Origin: an uncultured Lachnospiraceae bacterium
GTDB taxonomy: Bacteria; Bacillota; Clostridia; Lachnospirales; Lachnospiraceae
Reading direction: 5' to 3'
Assembly (NCBI GenBank): GCA_910585215.1
Contig: CAJUDQ010000016.1
Span: forward strand, 1-13,698
DNA: 13,698 bases
Made by a program: the position numbers and the translations under genes. Shown in pieces: positions 1-6,854 of the stretch (within the stretch, counting starts at the first letter, position 1; the number at the start of each line of letters is the position of its first letter). The notes beneath the pieces are model-generated. The model made no database searches, was not told the origin of the DNA, and saw only the letters and a program-made list of their open reading frames with translations.

Positions 1-882
1 TGCAGTGAAAAAGAACAGGCGGATATCAGTCAGGAAACAGGCTTTACAGAAGTATTTGGCGTTCCGTCAGGTTCTTTTACAGGATATCGCAATCTGATTT
101 TTGACCTGACGTTTGACAATATTATCTGTCAGGAACAGTCTGACAAAGTGATTGATTATGAGTGGAGATTTCCTTTTGCCGTTGAAAAGGAATTTATTAA
201 ATTTCGGGCAGTATATGCATTTTTAATGAAATACAGCGAAACTATCAGTTATTTGTTTACAAAGGAAGAGTTTTATAAAATCTTTGGACTGGATATTGCA
301 AACTGTAAGAGCTATATGGAATATAATCATAATTTTATCAGCTATATTTATGGAAATGAAGGTTATAACTGTATTTTGGAAAAATACAAAAAAAACACAA
401 TAAATGTATGTGACGAAAGAAATCTGAAGATATTGAAAATATATTCAGGAGCAGAGAAAGATGCTCTGTATGAAAACAGAACTTATGAATTGCTGCTTCA
501 TACTATTCAGGAGCACCAGGAATTTTATGATGATTATCATAAATTTTTTGAAGTGACAGACAAGATAAGGGCTATGAATCCGGTGGGATATCTGTTGTCA
601 AAGGAATTTTATGAAGAATTTGGCGCATATATGAAAGACTTTTATAGTATGTTGGAATATTACAGACATGAATCTGAGGAAAAACAGAAAGTAATTGATG
701 GAATGTCTGATATGCTGGAAGTGAAAACTCAGGAAAATCTCGCACTTGGAGAAAAGTACAGCCATGACTGTGAGCTGTTGACAAATCAAATTCGAAGTCT
801 GGAGGCTAAGCTTGAATATATTCAGTCCTGTAAGGCATACAGAGCATTTCTGCAAAAAAAAGTAGAGGAAAGATTTAAGTAG
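1..882 (+). CDS. 5'-truncated protein of polysaccharide cluster, coiled-coil C-terminus
   Basis: The reading frame is open from the first base of the window to a TAG at 880-882, so the gene starts upstream and 293 codons are visible. An in-frame GTG at 148 is only an internal valine; the codons before it (reading CSEKEQADISQ...) look equally protein-like. The visible part is rich in Tyr, Phe, Glu and Lys and has no membrane segment. The last ~70 residues are heptad-like and charged (ELLTNQIRSLEAKLEYIQ), ending in a basic tail. Short coiled coils ending this way occur at the C-termini of cell-surface glycosyltransferases. The next gene is a GT2 enzyme 5 nt downstream and probably co-transcribed. 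A role in glycan synthesis is inferred from position; I do not recognise a catalytic domain in the visible part. Confidence 0.7.
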   Translation, partial: CSEKEQADISQETGFTEVFGVPSGSFTGYRNLIFDLTFDNIICQEQSDKVIDYEWRFPFAVEKEFIKFRAVYAFLMKYSETISYLFTKEEFYKIFGLDIANCKSYMEYNHNFISYIYGNEGYNCILEKYKKNTINVCDERNLKILKIYSGAEKDALYENRTYELLLHTIQEHQEFYDDYHKFFEVTDKIRAMNPVGYLLSKEFYEEFGAYMKDFYSMLEYYRHESEEKQKVIDGMSDMLEVKTQENLALGEKYSHDCELLTNQIRSLEAKLEYIQSCKAYRAFLQKKVEERFK

Positions 883-886
883 GCGT

Positions 887-1873
887 ATGATGAAAGTAAC
901 AGTAATAATTCCAAACTACAACGGAATTGAATATCTCAAGGAATGTCTAAAGTCTTTGAAAGCTCAGACCTTCAAGGACTTTACTGTAATTGTAGTTGAT
1001 AATTGTTCCACAGACGGCAGCCCTGAATATATAAAAAAATATTATCCTGAAATCAGATTATTTGAGATGGATAAAAACTATGGCTTCAGTGTGGCTGTAA
1101 ATAAGGGGATTCGAAAAAGCAGGACTCCTTATGTGATTTTGTTAAATAATGATACCGTTGTTCACAAAAACTACATGAATGAGTTGTATAATCACATAAA
1201 TTCCTCAAAAAAAATTTTTTCTGTAAGCAGCAGAATGATTTCCTATTATAATAGAGGAATAATAGATGATGCCGGAGATTTGTATTCCGTTGTGGGATGG
1301 GCGTTTCAGCAGGGAATTGGACAGCCGGTGGAAAAGTTTGACACTCCGTGCAGGGTATTTTCGGCCTGTGCAGGAGCTGCTATCTACAGACGGGAGGTGT
1401 TTAAAAAAATAGGTCTATTTGATGAGATGCATTTTGCATATCTCGAGGATATTGATGTAGGATATCGTGCAAGAATAGAGGGCTACCGTAATGAGTACTG
1501 TCCATCAGCAATGGTATATCATATTGGAAGCGCTACAAGCGGCTCAAAATACAATGATTTTAAAGTAAGGCTTGCTGCAAGAAATTCGGTGTATCTGAAT
1601 TATAAAAATATGCCGTTTTTACAGCTTGCAATAAACTTTTTTCCGCTTCTTGCAGGGACTGCTGTAAAGGCGGTATTTTTTCAAAAGAAGGGATATGGAA
1701 GTGTTTATTGCAGAGGAATTCTGGAGGGACTGAGAACTGTGCATAATTGTCGTAAAGTAAAGTTTAGATGGAAAAACCTGATAAATTATATCATAATTGA
1801 AGGCGAGCTGATAAAAAATACTTTTCTATATGCGAAGGATTTTCTGGCAAGACATGAACCATGTAGGAGATAA
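887..1873 (+). CDS. GT2-family glycosyltransferase (rhamnosyltransferase-like)
   Basis: A cytoplasmic-face glycosyltransferase of 328 residues that should transfer a nucleotide-activated sugar to a growing lipid-linked glycan. It has the GT-A fold signature: an N-terminal VTVIIPNYNG strand, the nucleotide-binding VVDNCSTDGS (Asp38), NNDT at 87-90 in the DxD metal-site position, and the acceptor-side LED (186-188) followed by YHIGSATSG. This order resembles WbbL/RfbN-type rhamnosyltransferases; the actual donor sugar cannot be told from sequence. ATG codons at 887 and 890 are both possible; the first sits 5 nt after the preceding stop, with AGGAAAG upstream. The stop overlaps the next start (TAATG), so translational coupling is likely. 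C-terminal hydrophobic stretches (about 244-265) suggest membrane association. The family is certain; the sugar is not. Confidence 0.9.
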   Translation: MMKVTVIIPNYNGIEYLKECLKSLKAQTFKDFTVIVVDNCSTDGSPEYIKKYYPEIRLFEMDKNYGFSVAVNKGIRKSRTPYVILLNNDTVVHKNYMNELYNHINSSKKIFSVSSRMISYYNRGIIDDAGDLYSVVGWAFQQGIGQPVEKFDTPCRVFSACAGAAIYRREVFKKIGLFDEMHFAYLEDIDVGYRARIEGYRNEYCPSAMVYHIGSATSGSKYNDFKVRLAARNSVYLNYKNMPFLQLAINFFPLLAGTAVKAVFFQKKGYGSVYCRGILEGLRTVHNCRKVKFRWKNLINYIIIEGELIKNTFLYAKDFLARHEPCRR

Positions 1874-3279
1874 TGATGATAAAAGATAATCAGAAGTTTT
1901 TAAACAGGCTCCATCTGGTATTGGATATACTTATTGTAATTCTATCCTATATGCTGGCATGGTATCTGAAATTTAAGAGTATTTTCTTTGAAGGTATAGA
2001 GTCAAAGCTTGGCTTTGCCGATTATATGCTGGCGCTTATCTGGATTGTTCCGCTGTTTCTTCTGATGTATTCCGCTTGCAGCCTGTACTCTCCAAAGAGA
2101 GTGATGGGACGCAGGGTTGAGATAAGCAAGATTGTTCAGGCAAATTCGCTTGGAGTCATGCTGATACTTACGATTCTGTTTATTACAAGACAGGAACATT
2201 TCTCCAGACAGATGACATTTATCTTTTATATTATAAATATCATTCTGGGAGTAGCAGTAAGACTTGGGATTCATACATTGCTTCGGGCCATGCGCAAGCA
2301 AGGCTTCAATCAGAAACATATTCTGCTGATTGGTTACAGTCAGACTGCAAAGGGATATATAGACAGAATTCGTGCAAATCCTCAGTGGGGCTATACAATT
2401 GTAGGTATTTTGGATGATAATATTGTAAGTGGAAAAGAGTACAGAGGAGTGAAGATTCTGGGCAGGATTGCAAATCTTGAGGTGATTCTTCCGGAAAACA
2501 GACTGGATGAAATTGCTATTACACTGGGACTGAGTGAATATAACAAGCTGGAACATATTGTGGCCGAATGTGAGAAGTCAGGAGTTCATACCAAGTTTAT
2601 TCCTGACTATATGAAGATTATTCCAACCAAGCCCTATACAGAAGATTTGATGGGACTTCCGGTAATCAATATCAGATATGTGCCACTTTCCAATACTTTT
2701 AACAGTTTCGTAAAAAGATGTGTAGATATTTTTGGTGCTCTTGTTGGGATTGTTCTGTTTTCACCAATTATGCTGATTGTAGCGGTTCTGATTAAAGCTA
2801 CTTCAAAAGGACCACTTATCTATAAGCAGGACAGAGTCGGATTGCATAATAAACCATTTAAAATGTACAAGTTTCGTTCTATGGTAGTGCAAAAAGAAAC
2901 GGAAGAAAAGAAATGCTGGACTACAAAAGGAGATGCAAGGGTGACATCTGTAGGAAAGTTTATCAGAAAGACAAGCATAGATGAGTTACCACAGTTTTTT
3001 AATATTCTGAAAGGGGATATGAGTCTGATTGGACCAAGACCAGAACGGCCGTTTTTTGTAGAGAAATTTAAAGAAGAGATTCCAAGATATATGGTAAAGC
3101 ATCAGGTGAGGCCGGGGCTGACCGGCTGGGCTCAGGTCAACGGCTACAGGGGTGACACTTCTATTATGAAACGGATAGAATATGACCTGTATTATATAGA
3201 AAACTGGACACTTGGTTTTGATATCAAGATATTATTTCTGACTTTTTTCAAGGGGTTTGTAAATAAAAACGCATATTAA
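1873..3279 (+). CDS. Polyprenyl-phosphate sugar-1-phosphate transferase (WbaP/WcaJ/CpsE type)
   Basis: An integral membrane enzyme that moves a sugar-1-phosphate from a nucleotide sugar onto undecaprenyl phosphate, the first committed step of capsule or exopolysaccharide assembly. The 468 residues have the standard long-form layout. Four N-terminal membrane segments lie at about 15-33, 50-70, 88-106 and 113-135. A Rossmann-like CoA-binding-type domain follows (HILLIGYSQTAKGYI, ~149-163). The re-entrant helix is at about 283-308, and then comes the bacterial sugar transferase domain: KMYKFRSM, the catalytic Asp-Glu pair at 370-371 (SIDELPQFFN), LIGPRPERP and RPGLTGWAQVNGYRG. Length and motifs match the TIGR03023/03025-like families. 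The sugar could be glucose, galactose or an amino sugar. The start overlaps the previous stop by 1 nt, with GGAG at 1865-1868 as the ribosome site. It is probably the last gene of the operon, because a new promoter follows. Confidence 0.95.
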   Translation: MMIKDNQKFLNRLHLVLDILIVILSYMLAWYLKFKSIFFEGIESKLGFADYMLALIWIVPLFLLMYSACSLYSPKRVMGRRVEISKIVQANSLGVMLILTILFITRQEHFSRQMTFIFYIINIILGVAVRLGIHTLLRAMRKQGFNQKHILLIGYSQTAKGYIDRIRANPQWGYTIVGILDDNIVSGKEYRGVKILGRIANLEVILPENRLDEIAITLGLSEYNKLEHIVAECEKSGVHTKFIPDYMKIIPTKPYTEDLMGLPVINIRYVPLSNTFNSFVKRCVDIFGALVGIVLFSPIMLIVAVLIKATSKGPLIYKQDRVGLHNKPFKMYKFRSMVVQKETEEKKCWTTKGDARVTSVGKFIRKTSIDELPQFFNILKGDMSLIGPRPERPFFVEKFKEEIPRYMVKHQVRPGLTGWAQVNGYRGDTSIMKRIEYDLYYIENWTLGFDIKILFLTFFKGFVNKNAY

Positions 3280-3291
3280 ATATTTTTTTGC

Positions 3292-3320
3292 TTGACATCG
3301 ATAAGGATGAAAGGTAAACT
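3292..3320 (+). promoter_or_regulatory. Sigma-A-type promoter of the LCP gene
   Basis: A perfect -35 box TTGACA (3292-3297), a 17-bp spacer and TAAACT (3315-3320, 4 of 6 consensus bases) lie about 100 bp before the LCP start and 13 bp after the previous stop. The LCP gene can therefore be transcribed apart from the glycan operon, with an untranslated leader of roughly 95 nt. Confidence 0.65.
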
Positions 3321-3423
3321 GTAATGGGATTGTAACTGATACTATACAGATATTAGGAAAATAAGAATCCTGAATATCAGAAAAAATTTTAGAGAATACT
3401 AAACAGCGAAGGGGAAAATAATT

Positions 3424-4752
3424 ATGAGCAGAACAAATAATATGGATGATTTTGAATTTATTGACTATGACAACAATGCAAAGACCAGCACACAAAAAGG
3501 AAAACATTCGAAAAAGAAAAAAAAGAGAGGATTTCTGCAAAAGCTGGTGATAACGATAGAAGCATTAGTTGCATTATTATTTGCATTAGTGATTGTGTTG
3601 TATGCTACCCCAAATATGACCAGCAAAATACTAAACTCTACATGGGGACAGAAGTTTTTAAAGTCCTCCATAGGACAGAGTTTTATGGCTGGAATGGTAG
3701 ATAAAGAGGGATATGACAATGTTTTTGATTCAGATTTTATCAAAGAAGATATCAAGACCAATGATGAACTGGATTTAAGCATTTTGGATGATTATATGAA
3801 TATCGCATTGTTTGGACTGGACAACGGTACTGCAAAGGACCGTGTCGAAGGGGGAGACAGTTGCGACTGTATTATGATTTTAAGTATTCATAAGGAAACG
3901 AGCGATGTAAAGATTTTATCTATTTATCGTGATACTTATCTCAAGATTATAAATAATGATGGCAGTTTTAGAAGTTTTTATAAAGTAAACAGTTCCTACG
4001 GCGGCAGCAAAGGAGGCGCAGGGGCAATTGTCAATACTTTAAATAAAAATCTGGATTTGAATATTCAGGATTACGTTATGGTAAATTTTAATGGAATTGC
4101 AACCATTATTGATTTACTGGGCGGTATAGAAGTAAATATTACAGAAGATGAAATGAATTATATTAATGGATATTTGACAGAGACAAGAGAAATTACAGGA
4201 ATTGATTCGCCGGATGTGACTACTTTTGGAGAAAATATTCATCTGAACGGTTTGCAGGCAACTGCATACAGCCGTATCCGTTATACTGCGTTTTATAATG
4301 AGGATGGAACCTCGGTGAACAACGATTATGGACGTGCTGCAAGACAGCGAAATGTTATTACAAAAATGGTAGGAAAGGCAAAGGATGCAGGAGTTCAGAA
4401 TGTAATGAAGATGTGTGATGAAATTTTCCAGTCAGAAGAGAAAATTTTCAAGACAAGCATTCCATATGAAGATGTAATAAAGCTGATACCAATTGTATTG
4501 AATTTTTCTTTTGGAGAAACAGGGGCGTTCCCATTTACTCTTACTACAACAAGGGATTTGCATATTACACTTCCAAGTGGAGATACGGTTATTGCCTCGG
4601 GATTGGATTACAATGTTATTCAGCTTCATAAATTCCTCTTTCCGGAAGAAAGATATACACCGTCTTCTACTGTATCTGATATCAGTCAGGATATCTATAA
4701 TGAAACAGGTGCAAAAACAGTAAAACTGGAAGATTATGCCGGAACCGAATAG
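3424..4752 (+). CDS. LytR-CpsA-Psr (LCP) family cell-wall glycan ligase
   Basis: LCP proteins move lipid-pyrophosphate-linked glycans (teichoic acids, capsules) onto peptidoglycan at the outer membrane face. This 442-residue protein has a short cytoplasmic head ending in a Lys-rich stop-transfer patch (KKKKKRG), one membrane segment (about 40-61), and an extracellular LCP domain at about 126-352. Family hallmarks are present: IALFGLDN, the ILSIYRDTY motif with Arg169-Asp170, the SRIRYT pair (Arg284, Arg286), and DYGRAARQR (Arg304, Arg308) that binds the pyrophosphate. A ~90-residue C-terminal extension follows. The start has a good ribosome site (AAGGGG). It sits directly after the sugar-1-phosphate transferase, which fits a job anchoring that cluster's product. 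It has its own promoter and a terminator. Regulatory 'LytR' naming would be misleading. Confidence 0.93.
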   Translation: MSRTNNMDDFEFIDYDNNAKTSTQKGKHSKKKKKRGFLQKLVITIEALVALLFALVIVLYATPNMTSKILNSTWGQKFLKSSIGQSFMAGMVDKEGYDNVFDSDFIKEDIKTNDELDLSILDDYMNIALFGLDNGTAKDRVEGGDSCDCIMILSIHKETSDVKILSIYRDTYLKIINNDGSFRSFYKVNSSYGGSKGGAGAIVNTLNKNLDLNIQDYVMVNFNGIATIIDLLGGIEVNITEDEMNYINGYLTETREITGIDSPDVTTFGENIHLNGLQATAYSRIRYTAFYNEDGTSVNNDYGRAARQRNVITKMVGKAKDAGVQNVMKMCDEIFQSEEKIFKTSIPYEDVIKLIPIVLNFSFGETGAFPFTLTTTRDLHITLPSGDTVIASGLDYNVIQLHKFLFPEERYTPSSTVSDISQDIYNETGAKTVKLEDYAGTE

Positions 4753-4758
4753 TATGAA

Positions 4759-4799
4759 AAAAGAACTGTCATGTAAAAAAATCATGGCAGTTTTCTTTA
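4759..4799 (+). terminator. Rho-independent terminator after the LCP gene
   Basis: A 10-bp stem, AACTGTCATG (4764-4773) paired with CATGGCAGTT (4783-4792) with one G-U pair and a 9-nt A-rich loop, is preceded by an A-run and followed by a T-rich tract. It starts 12 nt after the LCP stop. The flanking A and T runs mean it may also work on the other strand. Confidence 0.85.
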
Positions 4800-4811
4800 T
4801 TTTTTATTGAT

Positions 4812-4840
4812 TTGTCAGGAAATTTAATATAACATAAAAT
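4812..4840 (+). promoter_or_regulatory. Sigma-A-type promoter of htrA
   Basis: TTGTCA (4812-4817), a 17-bp spacer and TAAAAT (4835-4840) match the -35 and -10 boxes at 5 of 6 positions each, just after the LCP terminator. They give a leader of about 90 nt to the preferred htrA start at 4937. A second -10-like TATGAT at 4891-4896 overlaps the discarded upstream ATG but has no good -35. I see no CIRCE or CtsR heat-shock operator here. Confidence 0.6.
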
Positions 4841-4936
4841 AAACAATCTTTCTTCACACATTTAACACAAACCCTTGTTAAAATTCAAACTATGATAAAC
4901 AAACAGAGATTTATTCAGGAAAGTGAGGAATATAGA

Positions 4937-6688
4937 ATGGATAATAATTTTAATCGTCTGAACGGAAATCATGAAACCGGAAATTATCAGACAGAAAATA
5001 ATGAAATGCAAAATCATGAAATGCAAAGGGATGGTGCATCTGAAAGAGTCTTTTCTATGCAGGGGACTCCGGAAAATATAACAGAATCATCTGTCCAGAA
5101 CGAGGCAGTCCAAAATAGTGAAACAAAAAGCAGCACAACAGAGGCTTCCACAGATTTTTATATGGAATCAACTGATTCCGCAGTGCAAAGTAATACACCA
5201 GATACAGACACAATGTATCGCTATGGAAGAAATTTTAATAACAGCACTGTTTATGAAACAAATGATACTTCCCGCACCTTTAATAATGCCGCCTATGATC
5301 AAAACTATACTTCTTCACAAAGCACAGGGGCAGAGGAGCATGCATGGCAACCGGGAACTGGAGCCGCTTATGCAGAGGCAAACGGGCAGAAAAAAAAGAA
5401 GGTAAAAAGAAAAAAAGAAAAGAAGCCATTAACTATGGGAAGAGTAGTACGGACTTGTGTTGCATTTCTTGTAATTACAGTATTGCTGAATGCAGGGATT
5501 ATCTATGCTGCATTTCGAATGAATCTGGGCGATTATGTGAGTGCATCGGACTATAAAAAGGGAACATCGATTCTTTCCACACAAAGTGGGATTAACAATA
5601 AGCTTGAAAGTAGCTCAGATATCATAACCGCTGACAATTCACCTTCCGGAATTCTTTCCGTCAGAGATGTTGCAAAAGCAGTACTGCCGTCAGTTGTTTC
5701 CATTACCAGCACATCTATTTACCAGTCAAGCATGAACCCGTTTATGTATGGAGGAACTTATCAGGTGAAGGGGGCAGGTTCTGGTATTATTATCGGAACA
5801 AATGATACAGAGCTTTTAATTGCAACAAACAATCATGTCGTAGAAGATACCACAAATCTTACAGTAGAATTTGTTGACGGAACATCTGTTGATACTGCAT
5901 ATATTAAGGGAACAAATTCTTCTAATGATATTGCAGTAATTGCAGTGAAGCTCAGCGAAATTACAGAAGATACAAGCAGTGCGATTCGTATCGCCACGCT
6001 GGGAGATTCTGATGAACTTGAAATTGGAGATCAGGTAATTGCCATTGGAAATGCCCTTGGTTTTGGACAATCTGTAACTGTCGGATATGTCAGCGCTTTA
6101 AACAGAGAGTTAACGGTAGAGAATACCACGATTAAAGCAATTCAGACAGACGCTTCTATTAATGGCGGAAACAGTGGGGGAGCCCTGATTAATCTGAAAG
6201 GTGAGGTAATCGGTATTAATTTTGCAAAACAGTCTTCAAATGGCTCTTCTTCTTCAAGCACGGTAGAAGGTATGGGATATGCAATTCCTGTTTCACAGGC
6301 AAGAGATATTATTAATGAACTGATGAACAGAGAGGTGAGAGACAAGGTAGACGAGGATAAAAAAGGATATATGGGTATTGAGTCCGCTATCTCGATTGAT
6401 TCTTCCGTAAATCAGATGTACAATATTCCAGTAGGTGCATATTTGAAGAAGATTACAGAGAATGGTCCGGCAGATAAGGCAGGTATTCAGATTGGAGATG
6501 TAATTATTGCCATAGATGGCCAGGAAGTTCGTTCTTATGATGATGTACAAAATCAGATGAGCTATTATGCTGCAGGGGATTTTGTAACACTTACCATTAT
6601 GAGAGCGAATGGCAACCGGTACGAAGAAAAACAGATAGAAGTAAAAAATCTTCTTACTCGTGATGAATTAGAAAGACTGATAGACTAA
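4937..6688 (+). CDS. htrA: Membrane-anchored HtrA/DegP-type serine protease with PDZ domain
   Basis: A surface-facing quality-control protease that degrades misfolded exported proteins. I chose ATG 4937 (583 aa) over ATG 4892, because only the former has a ribosome site (GAGGAA at 4925-4930). The N-terminal ~150 residues are low-complexity and rich in Asn, Gln, Glu, Ser and Thr. A Lys/Arg patch (KKKKVKRKKEKK) and one membrane helix (about 171-193) follow. The trypsin-like domain has the full triad: His300 (ATNNHVVED), Asp331 (SSNDIAVI) and Ser413 (NGGNSGGAL). One C-terminal PDZ domain spans about 477-570 (GYMGIES ... GDVIIAIDGQEV). This is the Gram-positive HtrA/YyxA layout. The cytoplasmic head is long for the family and includes a 12-base repeat (5001-5012 and 5016-5027, encoding NEMQ/HEMQ). 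Its own promoter suggests separate control. Confidence 0.93.
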   Translation: MDNNFNRLNGNHETGNYQTENNEMQNHEMQRDGASERVFSMQGTPENITESSVQNEAVQNSETKSSTTEASTDFYMESTDSAVQSNTPDTDTMYRYGRNFNNSTVYETNDTSRTFNNAAYDQNYTSSQSTGAEEHAWQPGTGAAYAEANGQKKKKVKRKKEKKPLTMGRVVRTCVAFLVITVLLNAGIIYAAFRMNLGDYVSASDYKKGTSILSTQSGINNKLESSSDIITADNSPSGILSVRDVAKAVLPSVVSITSTSIYQSSMNPFMYGGTYQVKGAGSGIIIGTNDTELLIATNNHVVEDTTNLTVEFVDGTSVDTAYIKGTNSSNDIAVIAVKLSEITEDTSSAIRIATLGDSDELEIGDQVIAIGNALGFGQSVTVGYVSALNRELTVENTTIKAIQTDASINGGNSGGALINLKGEVIGINFAKQSSNGSSSSSTVEGMGYAIPVSQARDIINELMNREVRDKVDEDKKGYMGIESAISIDSSVNQMYNIPVGAYLKKITENGPADKAGIQIGDVIIAIDGQEVRSYDDVQNQMSYYAAGDFVTLTIMRANGNRYEEKQIEVKNLLTRDELERLID

Positions 6689-6746
6689 TAGTTATAAATT
6701 AACAGTGAAAAATAGCAAACTTCACTTTACCAATCAATAAAAATAA

Positions 6747-6786
6747 GTTAAAATAGGTAGGACAAATATGTTCTATCTATTTTAAC
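6747..6786. repeat. 18-bp perfect-pairing hairpin between htrA and clpX-like gene
   Basis: GTTAAAATAGGTAGGACA (6747-6764) can pair along its whole length with 6769-6786, using two G-U pairs and a 4-nt loop (AATA). It lies 58 nt after htrA. There is no clean T-run beyond the right arm, only the TATTTT inside it, so it is not a textbook terminator. It may end htrA transcription, or be a protein-binding dyad upstream of a weak -10-like TAGAAT (6791-6796). A second, looser pair (AACATTG 6784-6790 with CAATGTT 6815-6821) follows it. The rest of the 166-bp gap (6689-6854) shows nothing else. Confidence 0.7.
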
Positions 6787-6854
6787 ATTGTAGAATTTAA
6801 AGACTGTAAAAACTCAATGTTATGAAAGAGCAGATTCTTTTAATGGAGGATAAA

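Noticed and set aside
2002..2556. 184-codon open frame on the minus strand inside the sugar-1-phosphate transferase gene.
   Set aside because: No recognisable domain, unlike composition, and it lies wholly opposite a well-supported gene.
4892..4936. htrA start at ATG 4892.
   Set aside because: No Shine-Dalgarno sequence precedes it and it overlaps a -10-like TATGAT; ATG 4937 has GAGGAA 6 nt upstream.
4753..4936. Heat-shock operators (CIRCE or CtsR repeats) upstream of htrA, and likewise before the clpX-like gene.
   Set aside because: No TTAGCACTC-type inverted repeat or GGTCAAA-type direct repeats were found by eye in either gap.
6705..6725. GTGAA/TTCAC hairpin just after htrA as its terminator.
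   Set aside because: Only 5 bp of stem with an 11-nt loop and no T-run; the 18-bp hairpin downstream is a better candidate.
6822..6854. clpX-like start at ATG 6822.
   Set aside because: No ribosome site; GGAGG sits 5 nt before ATG 6855, and the ClpX-like N-terminus then has normal spacing to the zinc finger.
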